NCBI GenBank assembly: GCA_963169745.1
Contig: CAUJCU010000002.1
Coordinates: 186,001-250,000, forward strand
Length of the DNA: 64,000 bases
Direction of reading: 5' to 3'
Origin: Bacteroidota bacterium
GTDB taxonomy: Bacteria; Bacteroidota; Bacteroidia; UBA4408
Shown here one piece after another: positions 16,270-25,873 of this stretch. The stretch's first letter is position 1. The number at the start of each line of letters is the position of its first letter. The position numbers were made by a program, and so were the translations under genes. The notes beneath the pieces are model-generated. The model saw only the letters and a program-made list of their open reading frames with translations. It ran no database searches and was not told the DNA's origin.

Positions 16270-17076
16270 CTATGGCTCCAAAGTACTGAAGCATTTTCTT
16301 AAAAAAACTGTTAGTTTCTCAAGTACTTTATCCGGTTGTTCATAAAAGCCCATGTGAGCACTTTTTTCAAGAAGTAAAACAGAATTATGAGCCGGTAACT
16401 TAAACTGATGTTCATGTAATTCCATAGAAATTAATTTATCATGTAAGCCAACAATAAAAAGTACCGGAAAGTTGCAAAATTGTAAAATTACCTCTGTATT
16501 TTTCCGAATTATCATGCCTTCAAGAGCAGCAATAATTCCTTGTACTGAAGTTTTATGAGCCATATCTATAGCTGTGTTCAATAAGTGTGGGTGTTTTTTT
16601 ATTGTTTCTTGAAAAAATAATTTCTTAAGCGCTTCATTCAGGTACTTTTCTTTATTTTTCTTTACCACTCGAATTGCTTTTTTTCTGTCTATCTTTTTTT
16701 CATCAGAGTCTGCCAGTGCTGTTGAATGAAACAAAACCAAACCTCTTAAATTGTCCATATATTTTTCGGCAAATGCTAAAGCAACATAACCCCCCATACT
16801 GTGACCAATTATTACATATCGCCTGAGCAGAAGTGAATTGAGGACTGTCTTTACCCCATCAGCCATAAGGCTCATACTATGTATATAACCAAAGCTTTCG
16901 CTTTTCCCATGTCCGGGTAAGTCAATGAGTATTACTTTGTATCGCTTGCTCAATGTCGGAATTAAATATTCCCAACTATGCATATTCCCCAAAAAGCCAT
17001 GCAATAGGACTATTGGCCTCCCTTTTCCGAAAACACGGTAAAATATTTTTCCTTCTTTAAAAACAGTATAAGGCAT
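16270..17076 (-). CDS. Alpha/beta hydrolase
   Basis: A 268-residue alpha/beta-fold hydrolase. The oxyanion motif HGFLGNMHSW is near residue 25, the nucleophile elbow GHSMGGYVAL near residue 95, a probable acid in GLHDKLI and the catalytic His in SAHMGFYEQP close to the end, so the Ser-Asp-His triad is intact. It resembles the esterase/MenH-type single-domain group; the substrate cannot be inferred. It sits 23 nt downstream of the aminopeptidase gene on the same strand, so the two are probably co-transcribed. Confidence 0.88.
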   Translation of the reverse strand: MPYTVFKEGKIFYRVFGKGRPIVLLHGFLGNMHSWEYLIPTLSKRYKVILIDLPGHGKSESFGYIHSMSLMADGVKTVLNSLLLRRYVIIGHSMGGYVALAFAEKYMDNLRGLVLFHSTALADSDEKKIDRKKAIRVVKKNKEKYLNEALKKLFFQETIKKHPHLLNTAIDMAHKTSVQGIIAALEGMIIRKNTEVILQFCNFPVLFIVGLHDKLISMELHEHQFKLPAHNSVLLLEKSAHMGFYEQPDKVLEKLTVFLRKCFSTLEP

Positions 17077-17099
17077 CGCAAGTTATCAAAGCCTACCTA

Positions 17100-18395
17100 T
17101 TATTTAGAGGTAAGCATTATACGCTCAATATCATCAGCTTCAATGGGAATATGAGCCATCAAATTTACAGGGCCTTTCTCGGTTACCCATATATCATTTT
17201 CAAGCCTTATACCCAATTTTTCTTCGGGAATATATATGCCCGGCTCGCACGTAAAAACCATTCCGGCTTCAATAGGTTTGTTGAAATTACCTACATCATG
17301 AACATCTAACCCTAAAAAATGCGAAGTACCATGCATAAAATATTTTTTATACAAAGGTGTAGCCGGATTTTGTTGTGCCACATCTTCTGCCTTTAGAAGT
17401 CCCAAACCTATTAGCTCTTGCTCCATAAGTTTTCCAACCTGAGTATGGTAATGTGAAATATAAGCTCCTGGAACAAGCATTTGAGTGGCCGCTTTAAGCA
17501 CCCGGAGTACAGCATTATACACCTGTTTTTGGCGCACCGTAAATTTACCGTTTACCGGAACACATCGGGTTAAGTCACTTGCGTAATTTGCATATTCGGC
17601 AGCTACATCCAATAAAATAACCTCCCCATCTTGACATTCTTTATTATTTTCAACATAATGCAAAACACATGCACTTGCTCCACTTGCTATAATTGGCCCA
17701 TAGGCAAATCCATTTGAACGATTCCTAACAAATTCATGAATAAGTTCGGCTTCTATTTCATATTCAGTAACTCCAGGTTTTATAAATTTCAACAAGCGTT
17801 CAAAACCTTTACCAGTGATGTTGCATGCTTGTTGAATGAGTTCAATTTCATACTTATTTTTTACAGCACGTATGTTGTGCATAATTGGAGCCAAACGTTG
17901 ATAGTGATGTAGAGGGTACTTTTTCATGCACCAATCCAAAAAGCGGGCATCTCTGGTTTCTACTTCAACTACCGCACGTAAATGCTCGTTGGTGTTCAAA
18001 TAAATATTTTCGCTCTCGCATACCAATGTTTTAAAAACAGTTTCAAACTGTGAGAGCCAATAAACTGTTTTTATTCCTGAAGTAGTTGTAGCCTCTTCTT
18101 GAGTATATTTATGGCCTTCCCATACTGCAATGGTTTCATTTGTTTCCTTTAAAAACAATATTTCACGATGATTCACATTTAGAGCATGTGGAGCAATTAT
18201 TAAAATGCTCTCTTCTTGATCAATTCCACACAGATGAAAAAGATCGGTATTTTGTTTAAATCCTAAATGACCATCAGCGCTGCTAGGCATAATATCATTT
18301 GCATTAAAAACAGCAACTGAATGAGATAATAGATGTTTAATAAAACGCGCTCTATTATCAATAAATAATTGGGGGTTAATAGCTTTGTATTTCAT
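17100..18395 (-). CDS. Xaa-Pro aminopeptidase (M24B)
   Basis: A 431-residue aminopeptidase P family enzyme which removes N-terminal residues before proline. The N-terminal AMP_N domain covers about residues 1-165, and the pita-bread catalytic domain the rest. Metal ligands are in LLDVAAEYANYASDLTRC (two Asp), HGTSHFLGLDVHD (His), CEPGIYIPEE and RLENDIWVTEKG (two Glu). All are present, so the enzyme should be active. The start ATG lies just inside 18395; a near-match -7 box (TATATTTA) lies upstream. Together with the M13, S46 and M16 peptidases elsewhere in the window it supports a peptide-using lifestyle. Confidence 0.93.
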   Translation of the reverse strand: MKYKAINPQLFIDNRARFIKHLLSHSVAVFNANDIMPSSADGHLGFKQNTDLFHLCGIDQEESILIIAPHALNVNHREILFLKETNETIAVWEGHKYTQEEATTTSGIKTVYWLSQFETVFKTLVCESENIYLNTNEHLRAVVEVETRDARFLDWCMKKYPLHHYQRLAPIMHNIRAVKNKYEIELIQQACNITGKGFERLLKFIKPGVTEYEIEAELIHEFVRNRSNGFAYGPIIASGASACVLHYVENNKECQDGEVILLDVAAEYANYASDLTRCVPVNGKFTVRQKQVYNAVLRVLKAATQMLVPGAYISHYHTQVGKLMEQELIGLGLLKAEDVAQQNPATPLYKKYFMHGTSHFLGLDVHDVGNFNKPIEAGMVFTCEPGIYIPEEKLGIRLENDIWVTEKGPVNLMAHIPIEADDIERIMLTSK

Positions 18396-18527
18396 TATAA
18401 TTTTTCATTTTTGTAGGATTGGTAAATATAAGAACATCTAAGGATATGAGTCGTTAAAATAAATTTTAATTGCCCTATATTTCTTTGTATCAGCTGTTTA
18501 CATCATTATTTTTTAATATAATAATTC

Positions 18528-18572
18528 TTTGTAGCGGCTTCAAATAATAGTATCTTTGCCCGAATATCTTTG
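18528..18572 (+). promoter_or_regulatory. Promoter of the kor operon, with tandem -7 boxes
   Basis: TTTG at 18528-18531, exactly 19 bp, then TATCTTTG at 18551-18558: a textbook Bacteroidota promoter. A second TATCTTTG lies at 18565-18572, 14 bp after the first. The leader to the TTG start at 18632 is about 60-68 nt. Confidence 0.75.
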
Positions 18573-18631
18573 CAGCAACTATATGCTGTAATAGCAACAT
18601 TGTAAAACCAAATAAAATTAAATTAAAAAAA

Positions 18632-20416
18632 TTGAAACCTACTGATATTAACAATCCCGAGTACTTCCATAAAGTAGTGGATTGCCAGTATGCTTGTCCC
18701 TCTCATACACCGGTTCCTCAATATATAAGACTAATTGCTCAAGGTAAATATACCGAAGCCTACATGGTTAACTGGGATTCTAATGTTTTTCCCGGAGTTC
18801 TTGGTCGCACCTGCGATCGTCCTTGTGAGCCAGCTTGTAGGCGTGGCCGTGTTGAAGAAGAACCGGTAGCCATTTGTCGTTTGAAGCGTGTGGCAGCTGA
18901 TCACAAATCGGAAGTAAAAAATTTAATGCCACAAGGGCCTTTTAAACCCAACGGTAAAAAAGTTGCACTTGTTGGTGCAGGCCCATCATCGCTCACTGTA
19001 GCTCGCGACTTGGCACCTCTTGGGTATGAGATTCATCTTTATGATGAACAAAAATTAGGCGGTGGTTTTATGCGCAGCCAAATACCTGTTTTTCGTTTAC
19101 CCGAAGAAGTGCTGAACGAAGAAGTAAATTATATTTTAGAAATGGGAATTCACACTCATTTTAACCATTATGTAAAAAGCTTAAAAGACTTATTACAAAA
19201 GGATTACGATGCTGTGTTTATTGGTTCAGGAGCACCTAAAGGAAAAGATTTAACTGATCTTCCAGGACGTCAAGAAGGGGCCTCTAACATTCACATTGGT
19301 ATAAATTGGTTGGTTAGTGTTACCTTTGAACATACCCATAAAATTGGTAAAAAGGTTATTGTTTTGGGAGGTGGTAATACTGCTATGGATTGTTGTCGTA
19401 CCGCCCGAAGATTAGGTGGAGAAGAAGTTAAAGTGGTAGTTCGCAGCCCGTATGCCGAAATGAAAGCCTCTCCATGGGAAAAAGAAGATGCACAGCATGA
19501 AGATATTCCTATAATTGATAACCATGTTCCCAAATCATTTGTCATAAAAAATGGGAAGCTATGCGGAATGACTTTTGAAAAAGTTAAGCCTGAATATGAC
19601 CTTAATGGAAAAAGGAAATTGGTGCCTACCGGAGAAGCAGAAGTATTTATTGAAGCAGATGATGTATTGATAGCCATTGGACAGGAAAATAGTTTTCCAT
19701 GGATTGAACGCGATTTAGGAATTGAATTTAATAGTTGGGGAATGCCGGTAGTAAACGAAACTACTTTCGCTTCTACACATCCTAAAGTTTTTTTTGGTGG
19801 TGATGCAGCCTTTGGTCCAAAAAATATTATTACTGCAGTAGCTCACGGGCATCAGGCTGCGGTATCCATGCACCTGATGTGTTTGGAAAGAGATATTCAT
19901 GAACGCCCTTCACCTTATGTAAACTTACATAGTATGAAAATGGGGATTCATGAGTGGGCTTATGATAGCCATGTGGTATTAGATCAGCGCTATGTAGTTC
20001 CTCAAGTAACCAAACAGGTAGCACTTAGTAGTTTAAAAACAGAGGTAGAATTGGGATTCAGTCTTCCGGTTGGATACAAAGAAGCTGAACGTTGTTTAAA
20101 CTGTGATATACAAACTGTTTTCTTCTATGATAAATGTATAGAGTGTGATGCTTGTGTAGATATTTGCCCTACCTCTTGTATTACCTTTACCGAAAATCAT
20201 GAAGATGAAAGCATTTTACGAAAAATGCTGAAAGTACCTGCAGAAAATACCGAACAAAGCTTATATGTATCTGAACCGGTAAAAACCCAAAGAGTTATGG
20301 TTAAGGATGAAGATGTGTGCCTGCATTGCGGCTTATGTGCCGAACGCTGCCCAACCTCAGCCTGGGATATGCAACAATTTTTTTATAATGTAACAAAAGC
20401 TCCAAAAATTAAATAA
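18632..20416 (+). CDS. GltD-like FAD/NAD(P) oxidoreductase with C-terminal 2x[4Fe-4S]
   Basis: A 594-residue iron-sulfur flavoprotein. An N-terminal cysteine cluster (DCQYACPSHTPV, then CDRPCEPACRRGR) matches the GltD small-subunit Fer4_20 domain. The FAD Rossmann motif VALVGAGPSS begins near residue 112, and the NAD(P) motif VIVLGGGNTAMD near 243. Two C-terminal ferredoxin motifs follow, CIECDACVDICPTSC and CLHCGLCAERCP. Unlike glutamate synthase there is no GltB nearby. Instead the stop overlaps by 1 nt the start of korA, so this protein probably moves electrons between NAD(P)H and the Kor catalytic subunits. The start codon is TTG; no other start lies before the first conserved Cys. Confidence 0.85.
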   Translation: MKPTDINNPEYFHKVVDCQYACPSHTPVPQYIRLIAQGKYTEAYMVNWDSNVFPGVLGRTCDRPCEPACRRGRVEEEPVAICRLKRVAADHKSEVKNLMPQGPFKPNGKKVALVGAGPSSLTVARDLAPLGYEIHLYDEQKLGGGFMRSQIPVFRLPEEVLNEEVNYILEMGIHTHFNHYVKSLKDLLQKDYDAVFIGSGAPKGKDLTDLPGRQEGASNIHIGINWLVSVTFEHTHKIGKKVIVLGGGNTAMDCCRTARRLGGEEVKVVVRSPYAEMKASPWEKEDAQHEDIPIIDNHVPKSFVIKNGKLCGMTFEKVKPEYDLNGKRKLVPTGEAEVFIEADDVLIAIGQENSFPWIERDLGIEFNSWGMPVVNETTFASTHPKVFFGGDAAFGPKNIITAVAHGHQAAVSMHLMCLERDIHERPSPYVNLHSMKMGIHEWAYDSHVVLDQRYVVPQVTKQVALSSLKTEVELGFSLPVGYKEAERCLNCDIQTVFFYDKCIECDACVDICPTSCITFTENHEDESILRKMLKVPAENTEQSLYVSEPVKTQRVMVKDEDVCLHCGLCAERCPTSAWDMQQFFYNVTKAPKIK

Positions 20417-22236
20417 TGACAAAAGCCATTAATGACTTTGTAATTAGGTTTGCCAACGTAAACGGAAGCGGATCGGCAAGCGCAAATTTTTTATTTACAA
20501 AAGCCATATTTCGTATGGGAATTCCGGTAACTCCAAAAAACATTTTCCCTTCAAATATTCAGGGTTTACCTACCTGGTACGAGGTTCGTGTTAGTGCAAA
20601 AGGGTATTTGGGAAGACGTGAGGGTATAGATTTTATTGTAGCTGTGAATCCTCAAAGCATGCTTGCCGATGTTAAATCATTGCGCTCCGGTGGGTATTTC
20701 TTATATGACAGTACAAAAACATTAGACCCCAATTTAGTTCGTGAAGATATCAACTATATTGGAATTCCTTTGATGGAAATGAGTAATAATGCATTCACTG
20801 ATGCGCGTCAACGTCAATTATTTAAAAACATCATTTACGTTGGAGCCCTCTCGGCTCTGCTTGCAGTTGAGTTTAGTGTACTCGAAGAGTTGCTTGCCGA
20901 GCAGTTTAAAGGGAAAGAAAAATTAATACCGGCCAATATCAAAGCCTTAAAACTGGGTGTGGACTATGTACATAAAAACTTTTCATATCCCCTACCCCTT
21001 CATTTGGAAAGACTAAACCTTACCAGTGGCAAAATAATGATTGACGGAAATACCGCCTGTGGACTGGGCGCTTTGTATGCCGGGGCAACTGTAGCATCAT
21101 GGTATCCAATTACGCCATCTACATCGGTAATTGAGGCTTTTACAAACTATGCTCAAAAATACCGTACTGACTCCAACTCCGGAAATAATAAAGTAGCCGT
21201 TGTGCAAGCTGAAGATGAACTCGCAGCTATAGGTATGGTTATAGGTGCCAGCTGGAATGGTGCCCGAGCTTTTACAGCTACCAGCGGACCAGGCTTATCG
21301 CTGATGAATGAATTTTTAGGACTGGCTTATTTTGCTGAAATTCCGGTTGTATTGATTGATGTGCAACGAGCAGGTCCATCAACTGGAATGCCCACCCGAA
21401 CTCAGCAGAGCGATGTTCTAGAAGCTGCCTACGCTTCTCATGGCGATACCAAACAAATTATGTTATTCCCATCAACACCTAAAGAATGTTTTGAAATGAC
21501 AGCCACTGCTTTTGATTTGGCCGAACAATTACAAACTCCGGTTATTGTGCTTACCGATTTGGATTTGGGGATGAATGATCATATCTCAGATGCGCTTGTT
21601 TGGGATGACAACAGAAAATACAACAGAGGAAAAGTTTTAAGTGCGAGTGATTTGGAAAAGATTGAAAAATTTGGACGTTATCTAGATGTTGATAATGATG
21701 GGATTACCTACCGTACCTATCCCGGAACACATCCAAGTAAAGGGTCATACTTTACGCGCGGAACTTCACGAGATGAGTATGCCATTTATACTGAGGACAG
21801 TGCTGCCTATCAACGCAATATGGACCGATTAACAAAAAAATGGGAAACAACCAAAAAGCTGGTCCCTGCTCCTGAAATAAATACCGGAAAAAACAAAATA
21901 GGAATACTGTTCTTTGGCACCTCCTTATATGCTGCCCACGAGGCTCTTGATATCCTTCAAAGAAACGAAATTATTTTAGATGCCATTAGAATTAAGTCCT
22001 TCCCATTTAATAATCAGGTTAAAGAGTTTATTGAACAACATGACCTAATTTTTGTTGTTGAACAAAACCGTGATGCCCAATTAAAAAGTTTACTTCTAAT
22101 AGAAATGGGGATAAATCCAAATAAGCTTGTTTCTGTTTTAAACTATGATGGGATGCCTATTACAGCTGATAAGATAGCTGGAGAAATAAGTACAGTTATA
22201 AAACACAGTACCATTAGTTTAAGCACAGCAAATTAA
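20416..22236 (+). CDS. korA: 2-oxoacid:acceptor oxidoreductase, fused gamma-alpha subunit
   Basis: A 606-residue subunit. Residues 1-190 form the gamma domain (ANVNGSGSASANFLF, which holds the CoA/redox loop, through EVRVSAKGYLGRREG). The alpha domain starts with GNTACGLGALYAGA near 210 and continues with YPITPSTSVIEAF and AVVQAEDELAAIGMVIGASW, which contain family substrate- and TPP-contact residues. The layout is that of the KorA of two-subunit 2-oxoglutarate:ferredoxin oxidoreductases. It oxidatively decarboxylates a 2-oxoacid to acyl-CoA, or runs in reverse. The substrate, probably 2-oxoglutarate, is inferred from family. The start overlaps the stop of the flavoprotein gene (TAATG). Confidence 0.9.
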   Translation: MTKAINDFVIRFANVNGSGSASANFLFTKAIFRMGIPVTPKNIFPSNIQGLPTWYEVRVSAKGYLGRREGIDFIVAVNPQSMLADVKSLRSGGYFLYDSTKTLDPNLVREDINYIGIPLMEMSNNAFTDARQRQLFKNIIYVGALSALLAVEFSVLEELLAEQFKGKEKLIPANIKALKLGVDYVHKNFSYPLPLHLERLNLTSGKIMIDGNTACGLGALYAGATVASWYPITPSTSVIEAFTNYAQKYRTDSNSGNNKVAVVQAEDELAAIGMVIGASWNGARAFTATSGPGLSLMNEFLGLAYFAEIPVVLIDVQRAGPSTGMPTRTQQSDVLEAAYASHGDTKQIMLFPSTPKECFEMTATAFDLAEQLQTPVIVLTDLDLGMNDHISDALVWDDNRKYNRGKVLSASDLEKIEKFGRYLDVDNDGITYRTYPGTHPSKGSYFTRGTSRDEYAIYTEDSAAYQRNMDRLTKKWETTKKLVPAPEINTGKNKIGILFFGTSLYAAHEALDILQRNEIILDAIRIKSFPFNNQVKEFIEQHDLIFVVEQNRDAQLKSLLLIEMGINPNKLVSVLNYDGMPITADKIAGEISTVIKHSTISLSTAN

Positions 22237-22253
22237 GAAATACGTATCTATTT

Positions 22254-23306
22254 ATGACCTATATAAAACCTAAATTCCGTCACCCTAATTTAACTAAGAA
22301 TAAGCTTGGCTATACTATTGATTATTATGAAGGGGCTTTGTCGACACTTTGTGCCGGATGTGGGCACGACTCTATTAGTGCCGCTATTATTCAAGCCTGT
22401 TACGATTTATGTATTGAACCTCATCGTTTAGCCAAACTTTCGGGTATTGGTTGTTCCTCCAAAACACCTACCTACTTTCTTAGTAACTCTCATGGTTTTA
22501 ATTCTGTTCATGGGCGTATGCCTTCCGTAGCAACAGGAGCAAATTTGGCCAATAAAGATTTAATTTATTTTGGGGTATCTGGCGATGGCGATTCAGCCTC
22601 TATTGGAATGGGGCAGTTTGTTCATGCTGTACGCAGAAATGTTAATATGGTCTATATCGTTATGAATAACGGTTGTTATGGCCTCACCAAAGGACAAGAT
22701 TCTGCCACAGCAGATAATGGTTCTATAAGTAAAGCAGGTAGCTTAAACCAATTCGAAGCTATTGACATGGCTGCAATGGCATTAGAATTGGGGTCTGACT
22801 TTGTTGCTCAAAGCTTTTCGGGCGATAAAGAACAGCTTGTTCCTTTAATTAAAGCAGCTATCAATCATAAGGGATTTGCGCTCATAAATGTTATTTCACC
22901 TTGTGTAACTTTTAATAACAATGTTGGGTCAACCAAAAGCTATGATTATGTGCGACAGCATGTAGAAGCTACGGCCACAATTGACTTTGTTCCAGAAATG
23001 AAAGAAATTAAAACATCGTATAAAGAAGGGAGTGTAAAAAAAATTAGTATGCATGATGGCAGTAAGATAAGTCTTGAAAAACTTGCACCAAACTGGAATC
23101 CTCAAAATAGGCAATCGGCTCTACAGGCCATACACCACGCTCGTGAGAGTGGAAATATTTTAACAGGACTATTATATATTAACGAAGACACTATTGATTT
23201 GCATCGTTTAATAAAAACAGTAGAGGAGCCTTTAAACCAGCTTATCGAAAGCCACCTTTGCCCTGGAAACAAAGTGCTCCAAAGCATTAATGCTGAATTT
23301 TACTGA
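22254..23306 (+). CDS. korB: 2-oxoacid:acceptor oxidoreductase beta subunit
   Basis: The 350-residue TPP-binding beta subunit. Four Cys that would hold a [4Fe-4S] cluster are Cys33 and Cys36 (CAGCGHDS), Cys67 (GIGCSSKTP) and Cys217 (SPCVTF). The TPP/Mg motif is GDGDSASIGMGQFVHAVRRN, residues 110-129, then NNGCYGLTKGQ. The gene begins 17 nt after korA. With the flavoprotein gene it makes a complete unit for 2-oxoacid oxidation that might not need a free ferredoxin. A weak hairpin (TTGAG...CTCAA) follows the gene. Confidence 0.93.
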   Translation: MTYIKPKFRHPNLTKNKLGYTIDYYEGALSTLCAGCGHDSISAAIIQACYDLCIEPHRLAKLSGIGCSSKTPTYFLSNSHGFNSVHGRMPSVATGANLANKDLIYFGVSGDGDSASIGMGQFVHAVRRNVNMVYIVMNNGCYGLTKGQDSATADNGSISKAGSLNQFEAIDMAAMALELGSDFVAQSFSGDKEQLVPLIKAAINHKGFALINVISPCVTFNNNVGSTKSYDYVRQHVEATATIDFVPEMKEIKTSYKEGSVKKISMHDGSKISLEKLAPNWNPQNRQSALQAIHHARESGNILTGLLYINEDTIDLHRLIKTVEEPLNQLIESHLCPGNKVLQSINAEFY

Positions 23307-23413
23307 TTCCCTTTTTTGAGAAAGCTCAATCTTTAAAAAAGAAACAAAAAGATTTCAAAATTGTATCTTTCCTATTTTGCAGACAATAGAAACTTCTTTT
23401 TAATGTTGCGATA

Positions 23414-24391
23414 CTATGTATAAATTTCTAATATAGATGATCCTATAAATAGCCATAAAAGAAGTTCTGATAACCATTTCATTCTTGTTACCATAAAGAA
23501 ATTAGCCATAAATGCAGCTAAAGGAATAGTCATAAGCATTAAATACCTAATATTATATATAGGTGCCATACTAAAAGACAAGAGAGATAAGCCCAATAAC
23601 CAAAGAAGTACTACCAAAAAATTTCGTGAGAATATAGTGTTTACAGGCCAGCCCTTCAATAAAGCGCCCAACGATAACAAGGTTAGCAACAAAAGTACAG
23701 AGGCAACTATTAAAAAAGGCACAGGCATTCCTTTTAAACTAATAGCCATATCAGACGAAGGGAAGAAGATTTTGTCAAAAAGAAAAAAATTGACTTTATC
23801 TGTAATAAAGTAATAAGAAAAGGCATATAAATAGGGAAGAAACAAACCCATTAAAGAAATAATCCACTCGCGCCAAATAAATGGCCTTATAACAATTAGT
23901 GTAACCCAAATTACGGGATAAATAAATATTACCGGAAAGTAAAATAATGAAGCTATAGCAATCAGTAGCGAGGCATTAAATATACTGGAATAAGCTTGAT
24001 CAACCCGGTACGACTGACCAATTTTTAATAGGACTAATAAAATAAAAAAATTAGAAATAAGTAGCGGATAAAAACCCGTTAACTCTTTACAGCAGCTCAT
24101 TATTAAACAATAAAACAGAGCAGGCATATAAGTCCTTTCCAGCATTATTTCCAGCTTATTCAGAACATAGTTCAAAAAAAATCCTTCTGCAAAAACAAGA
24201 ATCAATGCTACTATATTATGGAATATCGGAATGTAATTTACGCCCCGCACATAAACCTCATATAAGGGCATGGTATTATTATAAGGCAAGGGGTTACTTT
24301 CTTGTAATGCCGGGAGCCATAAAACCAGTAGTAATAGGGCAAGTATAATAACCGATAAAATATTGTTATGCTTAAAAATTGAGAGTAACAT
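23414..24391 (-). CDS. Polytopic membrane protein, possibly DUF6427
   Basis: A 325-residue very hydrophobic protein with about nine to ten membrane spans spread evenly from residue 12 to 322. The opening (short cytosolic start, LLSIFKHNNILSVIIL) and length recall the Bacteroidota DUF6427 family, but I cannot confirm this without a profile search. No catalytic motif stands out. It is convergent with korB and divergent from the acyl-CoA dehydrogenase gene. A one-mismatch -7 box (TTACTTTG) lies 20 nt upstream. Confidence 0.6.
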   Translation of the reverse strand: MLLSIFKHNNILSVIILALLLLVLWLPALQESNPLPYNNTMPLYEVYVRGVNYIPIFHNIVALILVFAEGFFLNYVLNKLEIMLERTYMPALFYCLIMSCCKELTGFYPLLISNFFILLVLLKIGQSYRVDQAYSSIFNASLLIAIASLFYFPVIFIYPVIWVTLIVIRPFIWREWIISLMGLFLPYLYAFSYYFITDKVNFFLFDKIFFPSSDMAISLKGMPVPFLIVASVLLLLTLLSLGALLKGWPVNTIFSRNFLVVLLWLLGLSLLSFSMAPIYNIRYLMLMTIPLAAFMANFFMVTRMKWLSELLLWLFIGSSILEIYT

Positions 24392-24580
24392 GGCCCTTTT
24401 AGTACGTGCCCAAAGTAAGTACTTTTAGTTCAATTTTTTAATAACTTATTATTTTTTAAAAAATTCTACCCTTACTAAAAATGAAAAGAAAGTTTTTGCT
24501 AATTCTACTCGAATACAATGCTTATATAAGTTTATGGTTTGGAAATACAAATTGAACGCTTTTAAATACAAATAAATAGC

Positions 24581-24588
24581 TACTTTTG
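24581..24588 (+). promoter_or_regulatory. -7 element of the acyl-CoA dehydrogenase gene
   Basis: TACTTTTG lies 22 nt before the ATG at 24611. No -33 TTG at ideal spacing. Confidence 0.5.
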
Positions 24589-24610
24589 TCGGGCAAAAAA
24601 TTAAGAAATC

Positions 24611-25795
24611 ATGGCAACAAAAACAGACGTATTTCAACATCCCGATTACTATTTAATGGATGAGTTGTTAACAGACGAACATAAGTTAATAAGAGACACC
24701 GCTAGGGCTTGGGTAAAAAAAGAAGTATCTCCCGTAGTGGAAGAGGCTTGTCAAAAAGCAGAGTTTCCTAAACAATGGATAAAAGGATTAGCCAGTATTG
24801 GTGCTTTTGGTCCTTATATCCCCGAACAATATGGCGGTGCTGGATTAGATCAAATTTCTTATGGTATTATTATGCAAGAATTAGAACGCGGAGACAGTGG
24901 TTTGCGTAGTACTGCCTCGGTCCAAAGCTCTTTGGTTATGTACCCAATTTATACTTTTGGTACTGAAGCCCAAAAGATGAAATATTTACCCAAATTAGCC
25001 TCTGGAGAGTGGATGGGTTGCTTTGGATTAACAGAACCTGATCATGGCTCTAATCCTGGGGGCATGATTACACATATTAAAGATAAAGGTGATTATTATG
25101 AATTGAATGGGGCTAAGATGTGGATTTCAAATGCTCCATTTGCTGATATAGCCGTAGTATGGGCTAAGGACGAAAGTGGCGCAATTCGGGGCATGGTTGT
25201 TGAGCGCGGATGGGAAGGATTTACCACCCCCGAAACACATGGAAAATGGAGCTTAAGAGCCAGTGCAACCGGAGAATTAGTTTTTGACAATGTAAAAGTT
25301 CCGAAAGAAAATATTTTTCCTGAAATAAAGGGATTGAAAGGGCCTTTAAGCTGCTTAAACAGTGCCCGTTATGGCATTGCCTGGGGAGCTATAGGTGCTG
25401 CTATGGACTGCTATGATTCTGCTTTGCGTTACTCTAAAGAGCGTGTCCAGTTTGGCAAACCCATTGCCGGATTTCAACTTACACAAAAAAAACTGGCTGA
25501 AATGGTTACCGAAATTACAAAAGCACAGTTATTTACCTGGCGTTTGGGGGTATTAAAAAACGAAAATCGGGCTACCCCGGCTCAAATCAGTATGGCCAAA
25601 AGAAACAATGTTAATATGGCTCTTACCATAGCCCGTGAAGCACGTCAAATTCATGGAGGTATGGGAATTACCGGAGAATACCCTATCATGCGCCACATGA
25701 TGAACTTAGAGAGTGTAATTACCTATGAAGGTACACATGATATTCATTTACTAATAACCGGAATGGATATTACCGGAATAGCCGCATTTGAATAA
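24611..25795 (+). CDS. Acyl-CoA dehydrogenase, glutaryl-CoA dehydrogenase-like
   Basis: A 394-residue FAD enzyme. The segments SVQSSLVMYPI and GCFGLTEPDHGSNPG match glutaryl-CoA dehydrogenase closely. The residue that binds the glutaryl carboxylate in the human enzyme (Arg94) corresponds to Arg99 here, in DSGLRSTASVQ. The catalytic base is Glu373 in ITYEGTHDIH, and the protein ends in DITGIAAF as the family does. By family it converts glutaryl-CoA to crotonyl-CoA plus CO2 in lysine and tryptophan breakdown. It appears to be a single-gene unit. Confidence 0.88.
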   Translation: MATKTDVFQHPDYYLMDELLTDEHKLIRDTARAWVKKEVSPVVEEACQKAEFPKQWIKGLASIGAFGPYIPEQYGGAGLDQISYGIIMQELERGDSGLRSTASVQSSLVMYPIYTFGTEAQKMKYLPKLASGEWMGCFGLTEPDHGSNPGGMITHIKDKGDYYELNGAKMWISNAPFADIAVVWAKDESGAIRGMVVERGWEGFTTPETHGKWSLRASATGELVFDNVKVPKENIFPEIKGLKGPLSCLNSARYGIAWGAIGAAMDCYDSALRYSKERVQFGKPIAGFQLTQKKLAEMVTEITKAQLFTWRLGVLKNENRATPAQISMAKRNNVNMALTIAREARQIHGGMGITGEYPIMRHMMNLESVITYEGTHDIHLLITGMDITGIAAFE

Positions 25796-25817
25796 TCGTT
25801 AAAGTAAAAAAATACTA

Positions 25818-25847
25818 TTGATAAAAAAGTATTTTTAGTTATGTTTG
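25818..25847 (+). promoter_or_regulatory. Promoter of the small secreted protein gene
   Basis: TTG at 25818-25820, exactly 19 bp, then TATGTTTG at 25840-25847. The leader is about 21 nt to the ATG at 25874. Confidence 0.65.
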
Positions 25848-25873
25848 TCTTATAGTAACCAAACAATTTAATT

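Noticed and set aside
18632-20416. Glutamate synthase small subunit gltD
   Set aside because: No gltB is present, two extra ferredoxin motifs are at the C-terminus, and it overlaps korA.
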